Source of the DNA: Luscinia megarhynchos
Lineage: Eukaryota > Chordata > Aves > Passeriformes > Turdidae
Assembly: GCA_034336665.1 (NCBI GenBank)
Contig: CM067585.1
Coordinates: forward strand, 3,467,731-3,531,730
DNA: 64,000 bases
Reading direction: 5' to 3'
The position numbers and the translations under genes are program-made. Under the pieces are notes generated by a model, which was not told the DNA's origin, did no database searches, and worked only from the letters and a program-made list of their open reading frames with translations. Positions within the stretch are counted from its first letter, which is position 1. Each line of letters starts with the position of its first letter. Below are positions 17,091-30,000 of the stretch, one piece after another.

Positions 17091-17325
17091 ACGGACAGGG
17101 CGGACGGACTGACTGCCACCCGTCCCTTGTACCAGCTGGATCCACCTGGATCGCGGAGCTCCTGTGCTATCCCCACCACACGGACAGGGACAGACTGACT
17201 GACACCTGTCCCTTGTACCAGGTGGATCCACCTGGATCCCGGTGCTCCTGTGCTGTCCCTGCCACACGGACAGGGACAGACTGACTGACATCTGTCCCTT
17301 GTGCCACCTGGATCCTGGTGATGCA
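17091..17325. repeat. 86-89 bp tandem repeat, nearly three copies, upstream of ZC3H12A
   Basis: ACGGACAGGG recurs at 17091, 17180 and 17266. Each time it is followed by ACTGACTGxCA, then a CCTGTCCCTTGT-like word, a GGATCCACCTGGATC palindrome-like word, and GCTCCTGTGCT. The third copy is truncated after CACCTGGATCC. It starts about 115 bp upstream of the TATA box, so it could affect promoter spacing or factor binding. Confidence 0.85.
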
Positions 17326-20300
17326 GGCAGCCGTTATTCAGCCAGAGGTGGATTATCAACCCGTGTAGAGGAGATACAGGCTGGCAGGGAACATGTGTCA
17401 CCCACCCGTACTTGTGCCTCGCCCTAAACAGCACCTGCGGACTGTGTGGAACTGCAGGGGTTAAAATCTGCATTGTGAAATGTGCAAAAACTTCACATCT
17501 CTGACTTCTGATTAACCACGTCTAAACAATTTAATGAAGGTGGTTGCAAATTTGCTTCCCCGAGGCCGTGTACTACAGCCCAACTCAGGAGCAAGGAACT
17601 CTCCCAGTTACAGGAATACATTTGCATTCATCTTCCTTGTGGTTACCCCGAAACAATCATTTTTCCTTGTCTCTGGCCGTGTCTGAAACCACACTGTGTG
17701 CTCAACAGTAACACACACACACAGAGCGAGATTTAGATCAGAGATAATCCTTACTCAGTTCTTAAGTAGGTGCTTTCCCAACACTTCTTTCCCTTGGAAT
17801 CTACTCCAGTCAGCATGAATTTAGCATTGTTTGTGTGCTTTTGCTTCCAGGCTAAAGTGTATTGCACCAGAAAGTATGGCCACAGATGTACTTCCTATGG
17901 GACATACCCCAAGGAAGAGGCACAAATCTGAGTCTCCTGATTTATGCAAAGCAGTGACAGCAGCCTCATGGCTCTAATTTGGTGAGAGAGAAGCCAAGAG
18001 AGAGGGAGGCTGTTGGCTTCTCCACCCAAAAAGTCAGAGGGAGTCACATGTTGATCCCACCTCAGTGCTCCTCATGGGTGATTTTGACTTTTTTTTTCAG
18101 TTGCAAATTGCTTTGAACAGCATTTTTTGGTGGTTTTTTTGGTATTGCGAGGGCTATGGTGGAGGCTGCAGCTTCTGAGGATACGAAGATTCACAGAACA
18201 AAGCCTTTGCTGGGATCATGGATGCACTAAGGCTCTTTCACCTCAAGGCAAGAGACTCTGCTTCTTCTGGCCAGTGCCCTGGCCAGAGCAGAGCAGCTGC
18301 ATCATCCCCTTTCTGTGGTGGGACATGCTGTCGGGGCTGTCAGCTGCCACTGCTGAGCAGGGCTCATTCCTCTGTCCCTCTGTGACACATCTGTGGCCAC
18401 AGAAAAGAGGTGGAAGTCCCCATCATAGCACAAGAGAGCATTGGGCTGTTCCAAGGAGGAACTTGTGAGACTGAAGGAAGGACAGGGGCTGGCAAGGCCA
18501 GATACCATCAGGGTGGTCATTAAGAGCAGCCAGCAGCATCTCACTATGCTGAGTTGGGAATTCTGGTATGCAAAAAAGGAACTAAAGCATCCAGGGGCAG
18601 CAGGGACCCCAAAGTGCTCTATGACAGCAGGAGCCCTGTCCCATGGATGCGCTCAGTCCTTCCCAGTCCTCCCCCTCCATCCCCTTCTCTGCTGACTCAC
18701 TGGAAGCTTTCCTCCAGCCTGGTTCCTTGTTCATGAGCAAGTCTCATGAAATCCTGATGTCACATTTTTCTAGGCATTCCCACCCCCATCATGTCCCAGA
18801 TTTTAAAGGAAGAGCTCATCCTCTGGCATCTCCCACTCATGCCTTTAACACAGTCAAAACAGGTGATATTCAAGGCTCCCATTATCTGCTGGTGGGGAAG
18901 AAGCTGGCCTTGTGCCAGTTTCTTGGGAAGTGATGCCAGCACTTTGCAACTCCTGCAAACCAGCCACAACCTGGAGCCCTGTCAGCAAAGTGGCCCTGGA
19001 CCTGCTGCCTCCCTATGGAAGCTCAAGGCAGCTAACTCACTTCTAAAATAGGCCTAATTAAATCTCATTTATAAAAGCCTATGTGGGACCATTATGTTAA
19101 TTAAAGACAATTTAAATGGCCTTATTTAGTAGCATTTAGGAGTAAAATAAACTAGATTAAGGCCACTTTAATTCTGAATGAGAATTTTATGCAGAATTTT
19201 AATGTTCTACTTTAGACTTAGTTAATTCAATTTAATTTTCTTAAGAATCCTGTATAGACAAGCCCTGAGCAATGAGGTACCTACTAAGGCACCTGCTCCA
19301 ATCTGATCTCATTCCTGAGCTTCTCTGAGAAATGACAGGGCTGGGACTGGCTGCCTTGGGATCTAAATGTTTCCAACAACTTTGGTGTCCTAAATGCCTT
19401 GCTCATCTGTGGAGTGATCTGGTGGCTCATCTCACTGCACTCACCTCCATGTGCTTCTGGTGATGAACTGAATACTCCCATCACCTGCAACTCAGGGACT
19501 CAAGAGGCTCACCGAGCTTCCTCTGGATTTTCTTTTATGGTGAGCAGTATAATTTATAACAGAGCACATTCTGGAATTAAAGTAAAAACAAATGATGATT
19601 TATGCCCTTTCTTTGGAAGAGGGTCACCATGCCTCCCGAGGAAAGCTGAGCAGTAATGTTGAAAGCAAACCTAAACATCTCTTTATGGCTGCTTTTACAG
19701 TGCAACCACTCAAGTTCATGGAGATGCTACTTGAGAGACTAGATGATGCTCTGATTTGCCTTGATAAAGAAGTTTCTGATGGCAGCACCTCATGGGTTGC
19801 TGAGCAAAGCCTTGTCTGGACACACACCCAGCAAGGGAAGGTTGCTCCCACTTGTATGTTGGCCAAGAGCTCCTGGCCTCCAGACCCCAATGATGTGTGC
19901 TGCAGTGATTCCAGAGGAGAAAAGAAGCTTAGGTCTTCTCAGAAAAAAAAAAGGAAAATGTAGCAAGGGAGGACTAGAGGAGAAGTTTATGAAGAATGTG
20001 CAGAACTCATGTTTGGAGCCTGTACACCTGCAGTCCTTGTCACACTGCTTGTGGTCCTCTCAGTGCTGCCTTCACCCACAAGTATGGGATTCCTAAGCAG
20101 CTGCAAACAAACAGGTGGATTTTCTCTGAAACATTCAATTTTGAACTTTTTCCATGGGCTTTAAGGAGATCATCATATGCACTCTGCAGAGTAATTACTC
20201 TCTGAGTAGCCTGAGGGCTCCTTGCAGAGCAGGCATGTGTCTGAGCTCTGGAGGAGAGTGCATGCTCCCAAGGGACCACACCAAAGAAATTTATTTGGCT

Positions 20301-20721
20301 GTCACTTTGTGCCTGACTAGACATGGCCTTAGGTACTCCTCTGAGTAAGCAGCCTTGATCTCTGCCTTTGGTCTTAGTGATTGATGGCATGAAGTTATAA
20401 GATGAGCCTATCTCCTCGATGACAGATGGACTGGGCACACCCTGACAATTTTTTCCTCATGCAGTGTTGTCAAGGAAAAGAGACATTCTTCAAGGGGCTT
20501 TTGGGCTGTAAGTCTGTCATTGTGGAGGGCTGGAGTGGCAGAGGCAGCAGAAGCTTCACCATCATTAGGGTTTTTACCTGGACCTGGGAAAGCAGTCCCT
20601 CCACATCACTGTGCCAAAGCCAGGGGGGAACAGTCCCACTGTCCCTGCCCAGGATGCCTCAGGAATTCAATATCTGGTGATACTCCCCTTTTTTCTCGTC
20701 TTGTCCTAGCACTGTGTCTAG
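17326..20721. other. Intergenic sequence upstream of ZC3H12A
   Basis: I see no coding gene. The stretch contains a short CA run near 17709 and, at about 19045-19260, an AT-rich block with many TTAATTAA, TTTAAAT and TTAATTCAATTTAATT words. Confidence 0.5.
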
Positions 20722-21473
20722 CAGCAGCACCCAGAGCCTCTGCACTCCAGCAGCACCCAGAGCATCTGCACTCCAGCAGCACCCAGAGCATCTACACTGC
20801 AGCAGCACCCAGAGCATCTACACTCCAGCAGCACCCAGAGCATCTGCACTGCAGCAGTACCCAGAACATCTGCACTCCAATAGCACCAGAACATCTGCAC
20901 TGCAGCAGCACCCAGAACATCTGCACTCCAGCAGCACCCAGAGCATCTACACTCCAGCAGCACCCAGAACATCTGCACTGCAGCAGCAACAGAACATCTG
21001 CACTCCAGCAATACCCAGAACATCTACACTCCAATAGCACCAGAGCATCTGCACTCCAGCAGCACCTAGAGCATCTGCACTCCAGCAGCACCCAGAACAT
21101 CTGCACTCCAGCAGCACCAGAACATCTGCACTGCAGCAGCACCAGAAAATCTGCACTCCAGCAGCACCCAGAGCACCTGCACTCCAGCAGTACCCAGAAC
21201 ATCTGCACTCCAGGAGTACCCCGACTCTGCACTCCAGCAGCACCAGAGCATCTGCACTCCAGCAGCACCCAGAAATCTGCACTCCAGCATCACCAGAACG
21301 TTTGCACTCTAGCAGTATGCAGAGCATCTGCACTCCAGCAGCACCAGAAAATCTGCACTCCAGCAGCACCAGAGCACCTGCACTCCAGCAGCACCCAGAG
21401 CATCTGCACTGCAGCAGCAACAGAACATCTGCACTCCAGCAGTACCCAGAACATCTGCACTCCATCAGCACCC
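20722..21473. repeat. 26 bp minisatellite, about 29 copies
   Basis: The unit is close to CAGCAGCACCCAGAGCATCT followed by GCACTC, with some 25 bp variants lacking a C. Common substitutions are GAGC/GAAC and CTCCAG/CTGCAG. Because 26 is not a multiple of 3 and the unit lacks stops, all frames cycle and long open frames arise on both strands (321 codons plus, up to 196 minus). Those predicted peptides are products of the repeat, not genes. Confidence 0.95.
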
Positions 21474-22252
21474 TCTCCATTCTGAAGCAGCACTCCTGGC
21501 TCACCAGGCAACCTCGGGTTTCCAGCAGCTGGGTCAAGAGCAGAGAGAAGCAACAAATTCAAGTAACAAGTAATGCTGGGGAAAACCGAGCAGTTGCGCA
21601 AGTGGCTGTGACATCAGCATTTACTGTTTTGCTCAGCTCTTCCCAGCTGTGGCCTCTCTGCCAGAAAATGGCAGTGGTCCCCTTATCCAGGAATGTCATT
21701 GCCTGCTCGGCCCCAGTAGTTTTGGTTGCAGTGTCTACACCTCCGGATTTGCTGTACTCTGATGTGCCTGGGAGCACTTCCTACTTCAGAACTAAAACAA
21801 TAATAAAAGTTGAACAAACACTTCGTGATATTAACATAAGATGTTTAAATAAAAAAAATTAAAGTCACAGAATATTTTATCCCACCCAGACTGATGTGAA
21901 CAGCAGAAGATTTATGCCTATTGCTAAGCAAATACCTCCTAAGAAGTCACATCCACCTGGGAAATGGTTTGTGTTCCAAGGAGCTGCAAGCAGAGCAGCA
22001 CTGTCTCCTCTGGGCATCCAGAAGTCAGGGAAGGATGTGGCAGCCCCTCTGAAGTCCCAATGATTAACTCCTGGACAACTTCGGGACCTTCTCTGCAAAG
22101 TGGGCTTGTGAATCTCTGGGGACACAGGCTGGGTTTCCCCAATTTTGTTAGGAATGGGAGGTCCTGGCTCTAATCACATATTGCCTGTGAGGAAACTCAT
22201 TTCCTCCTTTCTGCGGGCCGGGCCAGTGGTGTCAGTGTGGACCCAGGCCACG
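21474..22252. other. Intergenic, no feature seen
   Basis: Ordinary sequence between two minisatellites. AATAAA-like words at about 21800-21850 are not tied to any gene that I can identify. Confidence 0.4.
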
Positions 22253-22622
22253 GGTTTGTGTGGTCATGGGGATCATGGGGGTTGTGTGGTCATAGGGGCT
22301 GTGTGGTCATTGGGGCCATTTGGTCATTTGGGACGTGTGGCCATGGGGCCCATTTGGTCATTGGGGGCCATGTGGTCATTTGGGATGTGTGGCCATGGGG
22401 GCCATTTGGTCCTGGGGGTCGTGTGGTCGTGGAACGTGTGGCCATGGTGGCTGAGTGGCCATGGGGGCCCTGGGATCACGGGGTCCGTGTGGCCATGGGG
22501 GTCATTGTGGCCGTGTGGCCATGGGGGCTATGTTGCCATTGAAGGCTGTGCAGTCATTGGGGCTGTGTGGCCATGAGGCCATGTGGCCATGGGAGTCATG
22601 GGGGCTGTGTGGCCATGGGGCT
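22253..22622. repeat. GTGTGGCCATGGGGGCC-type degenerate minisatellite
   Basis: Irregular repeats of about 17-27 bp built on GTGTGG(T/C)CATGGGGGC with insertions of TTTGGTCATTGG. The plus strand reads as WPWGxxG-like peptides and is not a gene. It leads, through a short unique GC-rich segment, into the CA-rich tract at 22.69 kb. Confidence 0.85.
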
Positions 22623-22689
22623 GTGCCCTGCCCGCCCGCCTGCCTGCGCAATGCGGGGCAGTGCCGGCCATCCCACAGGACGGATGTGT

Positions 22690-22846
22690 GTCAGCAGCAC
22701 ACAGACACAGACACACAGACACAGACACACACAGACACATAGACACACACAGACACAGACACACACAGACACAGACACACACAGACACAGACACACAGAC
22801 ACAGACACACACACACAGACACACAGACACACACACAGACACACAC

Positions 22847-22877
<31 letters not shown>

Positions 22878-23023
22878 CACAGACACACAGACACACACAC
22901 ACACACACACACACAGGCAAACACACATACAGACACACAGACACAAAGACACAGACACACAGACACACACAGACACACAGACACAGACACAGACACACAC
23001 ACATAGACACACACACACACACA
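22690..23023. repeat. Compound CA/CAGA microsatellite
   Basis: Over 330 bp of ACACAGACACAG-type sequence with pure CA and (GACA)n runs, for example (CAGA)n near 22852-22875. Open frames reading THTDTQ on plus and CVCVCL on minus are artefacts of the tract. It abuts the CpG island that begins at about 23.02 kb. Confidence 0.97.
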
Positions 23024-23560
23024 GAGCCGCAGCTCCGCTCGCCGCTCCCGTGATGTCAGCGCCAGCGGCCGCCCCGATGTGACTCAAGAGTTGCCAGCGC
23101 GGTGGCAGCAGCGGCCGGGAGGTGGCTCCCACCCGCGCAGGCTGCACCTGGAGATGGTGTTGGCCGGCCCACGAAGCAGGGGAGAGGTCGTTCGGAGTGC
23201 CTGGCGTGGGCAGACCGCCGGCGAGGGCTGAGCTGTGCGCTCCCGCAGCCCTGGTTGTGCAACGAGTGAACAGCGGCGGCCCCCCCTCCGCTCTGCTCCG
23301 GGAACAGCCCAGCGGAGTGAGGCAAGACCGTGCTTTCGCTGCCTTGGGCTGGGGATTTCCCCCTGTGCCGTGCCGTGCTGTGCGCGGCTGGAGCGGAGCC
23401 GGGCGCTGCCGCACGCTGGGGCGCTGTGGGTTTGCGTGTGCGGGGCACGGGGAGCCCCCCTGGCACAGCAGGACACTCAGGATGCTGTGCCTGGCAGTCT
23501 CGGCCACTGCTGCCCCCAGCCCGAGCCTTGGTCCTGCTGCCGTGCCGCAGCGGGAGAGCC
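23024..23560. promoter_or_regulatory. CpG island of unknown assignment
   Basis: A CpG-dense block with GCGGCCGC-like words and a CRE-like GTGATGTCAGCG near 23050. It lies about 6 kb upstream of ZC3H12A with no recognisable coding exon. It may be the promoter of a noncoding RNA or a distal regulatory element. Open frames of 130-160 codons occur on both strands, as expected in GC-rich DNA. Confidence 0.5.
23351..23360 (+). promoter_or_regulatory. kappaB-consensus site GGGGATTTCC
   Basis: The ten bases fit GGGRNWYYCC, and with the following C's the site forms a near-palindromic GGGGATTTCCCCC. It sits inside the CpG island upstream of ZC3H12A, a gene induced by NF-kappaB in mammals. Binding is not shown by sequence alone. 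Confidence 0.4.
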
Positions 23561-25619
23561 CAGCTCAGCTGCAGCCTGTCTTTCCGCTTTTACACAACCC
23601 TTTGCAGGAGTGATGCATTTATTGCAAAACAGCTTCTGGAGTGGAGACTCAAGAGACACAATACCCAGTGTGTGGGATCTGAGGTCTGTTTGTTTTCAGT
23701 CAAGACCTCCCCAGTCTTAACATCCTCCCAAGCCCACACACCTGATTCACAGCTGACATCAAGGAAAGGGGCAAAGAAGTGATTGGACGTTTGTTTTCCT
23801 CTTTGGGACAGCTACCCCTTTTCCTAAGGGTCAGATTTGCTTTCTCAGCCTCCCACCTAGAGGCCTAAGGGAGACTTTACAGTTTAGTGTGAATGTTCTG
23901 TTTTACTGTCCCAGCTTTGTGGAACGAGCATTTGGTATGAGAAGGATGATGAGATGCAGAAAGCAGGTTAATAATTGGCCAAGGCTAGTTAATGCCATTT
24001 CCAGTCCTGCTGATAAACACATGTTGTTTGCTGGGCTTGTCTGTCCAATTTGATGTGCAGAAATTAAAGTTTGTCCTTTGGTTTACAATTTATAATTCCC
24101 TACAGTAACTACCAGCAAATTCCAATTGCTCGGAGCAGGAGATGGATCTGGTGTACCTTACCCCGCACTTGTTTCCAATCCTGCCTCTTTGCACACCTGG
24201 AAGAGCAGCACATCCTTCTCTTCTGTGGGCTTCTGTGATGGTGGATAGTTGCCCGTTTACCAGCAATAATTGCATTTTCGTAGAAAACATGTATTCATGA
24301 AAATGAGAGGCTGGATTTTGGTTCTCATTTTGGTTTGCTTTAACAGATACATTAATGTGCTAATGAAATTAAGGGAAAAACCTGTGCATGCAACAGCTCC
24401 CTAAGAGCCATGAGCAGCAGTGACCCTGCAGCCTGTTCTCACTCCTCAGGAGGTGCCGTGCCTCACCAGCAGCCTCAGTTTCTGGGTTTTGCTTCAGGCT
24501 TCTCCTGCACAGCTGTGATCCCCCCAGTCCTGCAAAGCAACCCAGTGCTCCCCAAAGAGGAATGCTGTGGGGATTGGGGGTCTGACATTTCCAAAGAAAT
24601 GTCTTTGGCTATCCTGAAGGGAGTAGTTGAGCATTTCCCATTGCAGAGCTGCTGGGCTGGCTCAGTGCTCTGAGCATCACCAGGTGACAGTGCAATGAAA
24701 GACTCCTGAGCAGTAAATACCGATCCATTTAACATGACTATAAAAGTTCCATGCCAATAACCTGTTGCAGCATAAAGCACTTTAAAAATTCTCTATCTTT
24801 TTGTAATTGTCTGTAATAATAATTAAATGACCTTTAAAATTGCAGTGGGTGGAAAAATTGTGCAAAGCTGAATAGCAATTCAGCAACTGCTGAAGAACAT
24901 TGAAAATCAAGTAGGAAAAAAACCTCACTTTGATGTAAAGGGAAGTGAAGCAATCAAGTCCGTAGCTGGAAGTTTGTTCTTCATTTGTGCTGATTTTGGG
25001 CAGAACAAATATGGGATCGCTGAGCACCCATGGGATCCAAGAGGAGCTTCCACTGGCCTCAGCTCCTTTTGTGCTCAGTGGTTAAATCTGCTCCAGAGCA
25101 AGGGACAGCAGAGTTTGACAACAAATTTGCTTCGCCAGCAGCTGTTGGAGAGTGTTGAAGCTGCTGAGGTCTTTGGTCCCTCTGAGGATCCCTCACGAGG
25201 AGCTGGTTAAATCCCCTGTGTGTACTCACACAGCAGCTCTGAAAGACGAAGCTGGGGAGGAAGGAGCTGGTCCCTCTGTCCTGTACCAACCTACCAGGCA
25301 GCAAAGAGCCCCTCTGCCCTTGTTGCTTTGGGTGCTGTTGGTTTCACAGAGCAGCCATCAGCAGGGCTGGGGACACACAGGGCTGTGGGTGCACATAGCT
25401 GGGGGGCTGGAGTGCCTCACCACAACAACCAGAGCAAGCAGTGGTGGGTGACAAAGGGACAGAAGCACTGGCAGGTGACAGGGGACAGAAGCACTGGTAG
25501 GTGACAGAGGCCAGGCCAGGCAGAGCCTGCAGCATCCTGGGAGAGGAGCTATTGCTGCGCTGCTGCTGGCACAGCCTCCTTCCCGGTATCGCCACTTCGC
25601 AGCCTTGCACTGGATTTGA

Positions 25620-25930
25620 TCCCCACAATACATGGGATTTATCTCTCTCACTTTCATGTGCCTTTAAGGAAACACCACTTTTTTATCTCATTTCTGCTGC
25701 TTTTTATCATCACAAAGAGTTTTTAATGAAATGAGAAAGCGTCTGTTTCTGCGGGCCGACGTGGCGTGGGTAATTTCAATATAAAACAAACAAGGCGACT
25801 TTCAAAATTAAAATTTTATGTGTGGCATTTTCTCATTTAATGGAATGCACAAAGATGGGCAAAACCAATTAACGGGAGGTTGAGACTCAGCAATTGGCAA
25901 AATTAAACAACAGGACTCTGCAAATGGAAT
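25620..25930. promoter_or_regulatory. Candidate conserved noncoding element
   Basis: An AT-rich block of low repeat content with TTTTTAATGAAATGAG, TTCAAAATTAAAATTTTATG and CCAATTAACGG words. This is the texture of homeobox-bound vertebrate enhancers. No alignment was available, so this is judged by composition only. Confidence 0.22.
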
Positions 25931-26978
25931 GATTTGTTCAAAGGGAGCTGGAGAAGGGGATGGAGAGGAGAGTGGAAGCAAGGCTATGATCAAAAATCCA
26001 CCACCTCTTAGAAATAAATGCAGACAACTTGCTTCTTAACTCCTGTTGCTCAGACTGGCTCCAGAGCCCCATAGGCCAGGTGAAAACACTGGGGAATGGC
26101 ATAGCCTGGGAAAGTCAGCTTTTGGGAAAGCTGGGGATGTCCCAAGTCAGGGCTTGGATGCTGTGAGTAGCAGAAATTGGCTCCCAAAATGAACCTGCCC
26201 CAGAACAGCAGCTTGTGCCAGGTGCAGGGATGCTCTAAGGACCCTTCAGGAGAGTGCTGCTTTCATCCCCAGATTTCCCTCTGCTCCCAAATCCTCTCCC
26301 ACCAAGGAAAAATCAGTTCCAGGAAGAGTTAAGCTGGAGACAAGAAGGAAACCACAAAGTGGAGGCTGGAGGTGTCTGAGCAGCAGCAGAGGCAGCCTCT
26401 GCCCCTGAGCATGGCCGTGATCAGAGGAACACTGTGGGGGCTCCAGATGAACCATCTCAAAAGAGAGGAAGAGTGGAATTAAGGCTAATCACTTGGTATC
26501 AACCATCAACTGGGGCTGTGCCGGCAGAGTTCAAAATTTACAGTCCCTGGGAGCCAACCTGAGCTGGGCTCTGATTGCTGCAATCACTGCAAAACGGGGC
26601 TGGGGCTTATTTGCCTGTTTAGCTCATAATTTGTGGTGTGAAGTGCTGTATTCTTTAAGGTGAGAAGGTGTTGGGATCATATTTAACTGGGTATTTAGGC
26701 CCGCTGGACCAGAGCAAGGCTGAGTCCTGCCTCATCACACAAGTGAATCAAGATTTCTCTTTGGTGTGCTGCCCTTTGCTGGAGCCCCAGAAATCACAGT
26801 GGGAGAGTCCATCTGCCTGGTGAATGAAATGTGGAGGGCATTACTCCCTGTACTTCCATCTCTGATTTCGGCAGAGTGGCTGATGGAGAAGGCAAAAATC
26901 AATTTCCAATGAGGGGCAGCAGCCGACCAGCCCTTGCACGTGGCTGCTCAGCGTCATGCCTTAAATGATATGTAAGGA

Positions 26979-27041
26979 AATACAATTAAAAATTACAAAG
27001 ATACAATTAAAAATTCAAAGATACAATTAAAAAGTACAATA
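26979..27041. repeat. Short tandem repeat GATACAATTAAAAAT, three copies
   Basis: ATACAATTAAAAATTACAAA, ATACAATTAAAAATTCAAAG and ATACAATTAAAAAGTACAAT follow each other with a period of about 19-21 bp. Confidence 0.8.
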
Positions 27042-30000
27042 CTTGGGGGTAAAAAGTCGGAGTGAGATGTGCTGAACATCTGTAGCAGCCTGGGCAGAAA
27101 GAGATCGTGTGCTTTGCATCCACTTACGTAGGAGACAGAGCTGATTTGGCACTATTTCAGCTCTATACTGTTTGTGGCTGACAGTCTGGAGGGGGTCCTA
27201 GGTCTGGTTCTGGAGGGGACAAGAGCCTCCAACCAGCAGGAATCACCCAGTGGCTCTGGCCATGGGAACACCTGGAGAGTGACACAGGGCTCCCTGGGGC
27301 ATAGGCACGGAGCAGGAAACTTCTGTGTCTGGGAAATGAAACCTCACTGAGAGGAGAAAAGCATGTCTGTGGAAAGAGAGGAGCAAGCTGCCAAACCAGG
27401 TAATCCATCTCCGGAGCGTCTGCGTCAAGATGATTCATGCTTTCCAATTTACTCCCAGTTCAAATCTGAAGTAAATCAGCGCAGACTGCTCCCGCCCCGT
27501 GCCGGGACACGGTGTCAGCGCTGAGAACATCCCATCCCGCCCATCCATCTCGCTGGGCTCGCAGCTTCCAACTCTAAAGCGTGTCCTTCGCAATTAGAGC
27601 CAAACTCTTTGTTTGCTGATAGGTGGCAGGAGGAGAGGAGGCGCCCTGGGAAGCAAGACAGGATGTGGAAAGGGATGATGAGAATGGATTTTTTTTTTTA
27701 TTTAATATGTTTCTCAGTCGCTTTTCTGCAGCAAATCCTTCCACAGGAGAATAGCTAAGGAAGAAGGTTATCAGTATTAGTTCCCACCTGTAATAAGAAA
27801 GTTGTCCAAAGTCTTAATTACCTTTTAAAACTATTTACAATTCTCCTGCCTACATCTGTGGCCTTTCTGGCAGTCCTGATATCACACTGCCTCTGCCAGC
27901 AGCCCAGAGTCAGCCCCAGTGCCACAGAGGGATGTGACCCTGAGGGGAGCTCAGTGCACCCTCTGCAGAGCCACTGGAGGGGAGTGGGGTGGCCCCTGTG
28001 CCCAGCACAGCCCCCTGGACAGCCTGTGCTGCAGGAGGAGCTGCAGCAGTGCAGATTCCCTGTGCAGGAACATGGATTCTGGCTGTTCCCTTGCACTGGC
28101 ACTCCACACTCCATTACAGCTCATTTCTGCCACAGGGCCAGGGTGCTGAGGGAAGGCAGGATGGGAGGTGCCTCAGTTCCCACTGGCAGTGGGAGCAGGC
28201 TGTGTCCCCCCAAAGCTGCTCGTGCTGCCCATGGATCCTCTGCTGGAGGGACTGGACAAAGCAGGGCCAAACACCAGTGCACTCACAAAAATCATTTCCT
28301 CATCTTCCTCTGCTGTAATTGGAGCAGAGGAGGGGAAAAAATAGTTAAAATAAAGCTCATGGGGTTGATACAAGGATTAGGAGAAAATGCTTTAGGGGCA
28401 AAACAGGCTCAAAACTTTAAAGGGTATAAAGAAAACTTCATTAGCAGAATAAAGAGAAGAATGATAAGAAATAAAACTTTTGGAACATCTTTCTCCCTCC
28501 AGCCCTTCTTTCCTTCCCACTGACAATGAAAAGAGACAAAACCTGGGATTATCAGTCAGTTTACCACTCCTGAAAAAGAATTTTTCTTCAGTTCACTTCC
28601 TGTCCTGCAGCCTGGGAGGCTCAGCCATGGGGTCTGGGGGGATGTGGGTCATGAACAGCTCTGGGAACTGACCTGGGAGCAGTGACACAGCTCTGAGTCT
28701 GCTAACAAGCCAGACACATTTTAGGCACTAATTCACTTTATGATGAGAGTGCTGCTGCTACTCAGATTAAATATTTATTTACTTGTTTAATGCAAATCAA
28801 TAACTGAATAACTGTTTGATGGGGAGGTGGCATTTATGGAACTCCACAGTCATTTGTAAGAGTGTTTTAATGCCTTTCTAATGAGCAATACCAGCTGCTC
28901 ACCACTCAGGCCATGCACTGAGAGCAATGAACCCAAACACACCATTCTCAGGAGCTTTCCTTGGTGTTCAATGCACTCCTGCCTTCCAGTCTGCTCCTTT
29001 CCCTCTGTCAGAGCAGCTGAGGGGCTGGGAAGAGCTGGCAGCAAAGGCAAGCCCTAGTGGGGTCTCAGCTCAGTGTTGACATGGGCTGGGAACTGCTTTG
29101 ACTTGTCCTCTACCAGTTCTGCTTTTTGCAGGGGCTGTAAAAGTTATGCCTTAGAATCTAATTTTCAATTTGCTTCAATTATTTTGTGCCAATGAGTTTG
29201 GAAATTCTTGAACAATGGGATCTGCCTGTCTGGGTAAGGCGGGACTTTGCAGAGCTCAGCTGAGTGCTGTAGGCAAGGCCAGCATCTGGGCAGGGAGTTT
29301 CAAATCCAGGCAAGGGAAGGACCTCAGGGTGCCATCTCATCACTCTTCCTGCTCCAGGCCCTGCCCAGTCAGCTTCGATGGACATTTTTTGGGTAGTTCC
29401 TAAAAGGATTGGTGAGGGAGACATTTTAGCAGCTCTCAGGCAGCACATCCTGCAGACAATGCTGCCTGAGAGGTTCTGGAGCTGTGCCTCAAAAGTGTCC
29501 TAGAAAGGGTCCCCAGAAGAACTAATTTCCAGCTGGGCTGGACTTTATGTACTCCAGCCATGTTTAATTTGCTGAATATTTCATGTTGCTGTTTTTGGTA
29601 GCTCTTCAAACTCCTGTGAGAAGAAAAACTTTTGCATCTATTATCTTGGGCCATTTTGCATCTGTTACCCCATGGCTGCAGTCCCAGTGCTGGAGGCACC
29701 ATATGGCTCACATTGTTATTAGACACAACACACACAAGGAGCAGCAGGACTGAAAAAATGGTCTGGAATTAAAATTCACCTTGTTGCTAACTGCAGAGTA
29801 AATGACTAAGCCAGAGGGACCAGGTATCACTGCAGTGGGCAGAGGGTGTTTGTTTCTCTGCTGAAGGAGCCCTGAAGTATTTTGATTTTGTGTCTGATTT
29901 GAAAACACAGGAGTTGGTCCACTCGTGGTGCAGCACAGCACTGCCTCATATAGCTAATGAGAGTGGCACAAATACCCGAGTGGGAAAAAAGGCCCTAAAT

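Noticed and set aside
20520..21485. 321-codon plus-strand open frame rich in ALQQHPEHLH repeats
   Set aside because: It is the translation of the 26 bp minisatellite. All frames and the opposite strand are equally open, so coding potential is not supported.
22528..23022. Cys/Val-rich minus frame (CVCVCLC) and Thr/His-rich plus frames
   Set aside because: Translation of the CA/CAGA microsatellite, not a gene or metallothionein-like protein.
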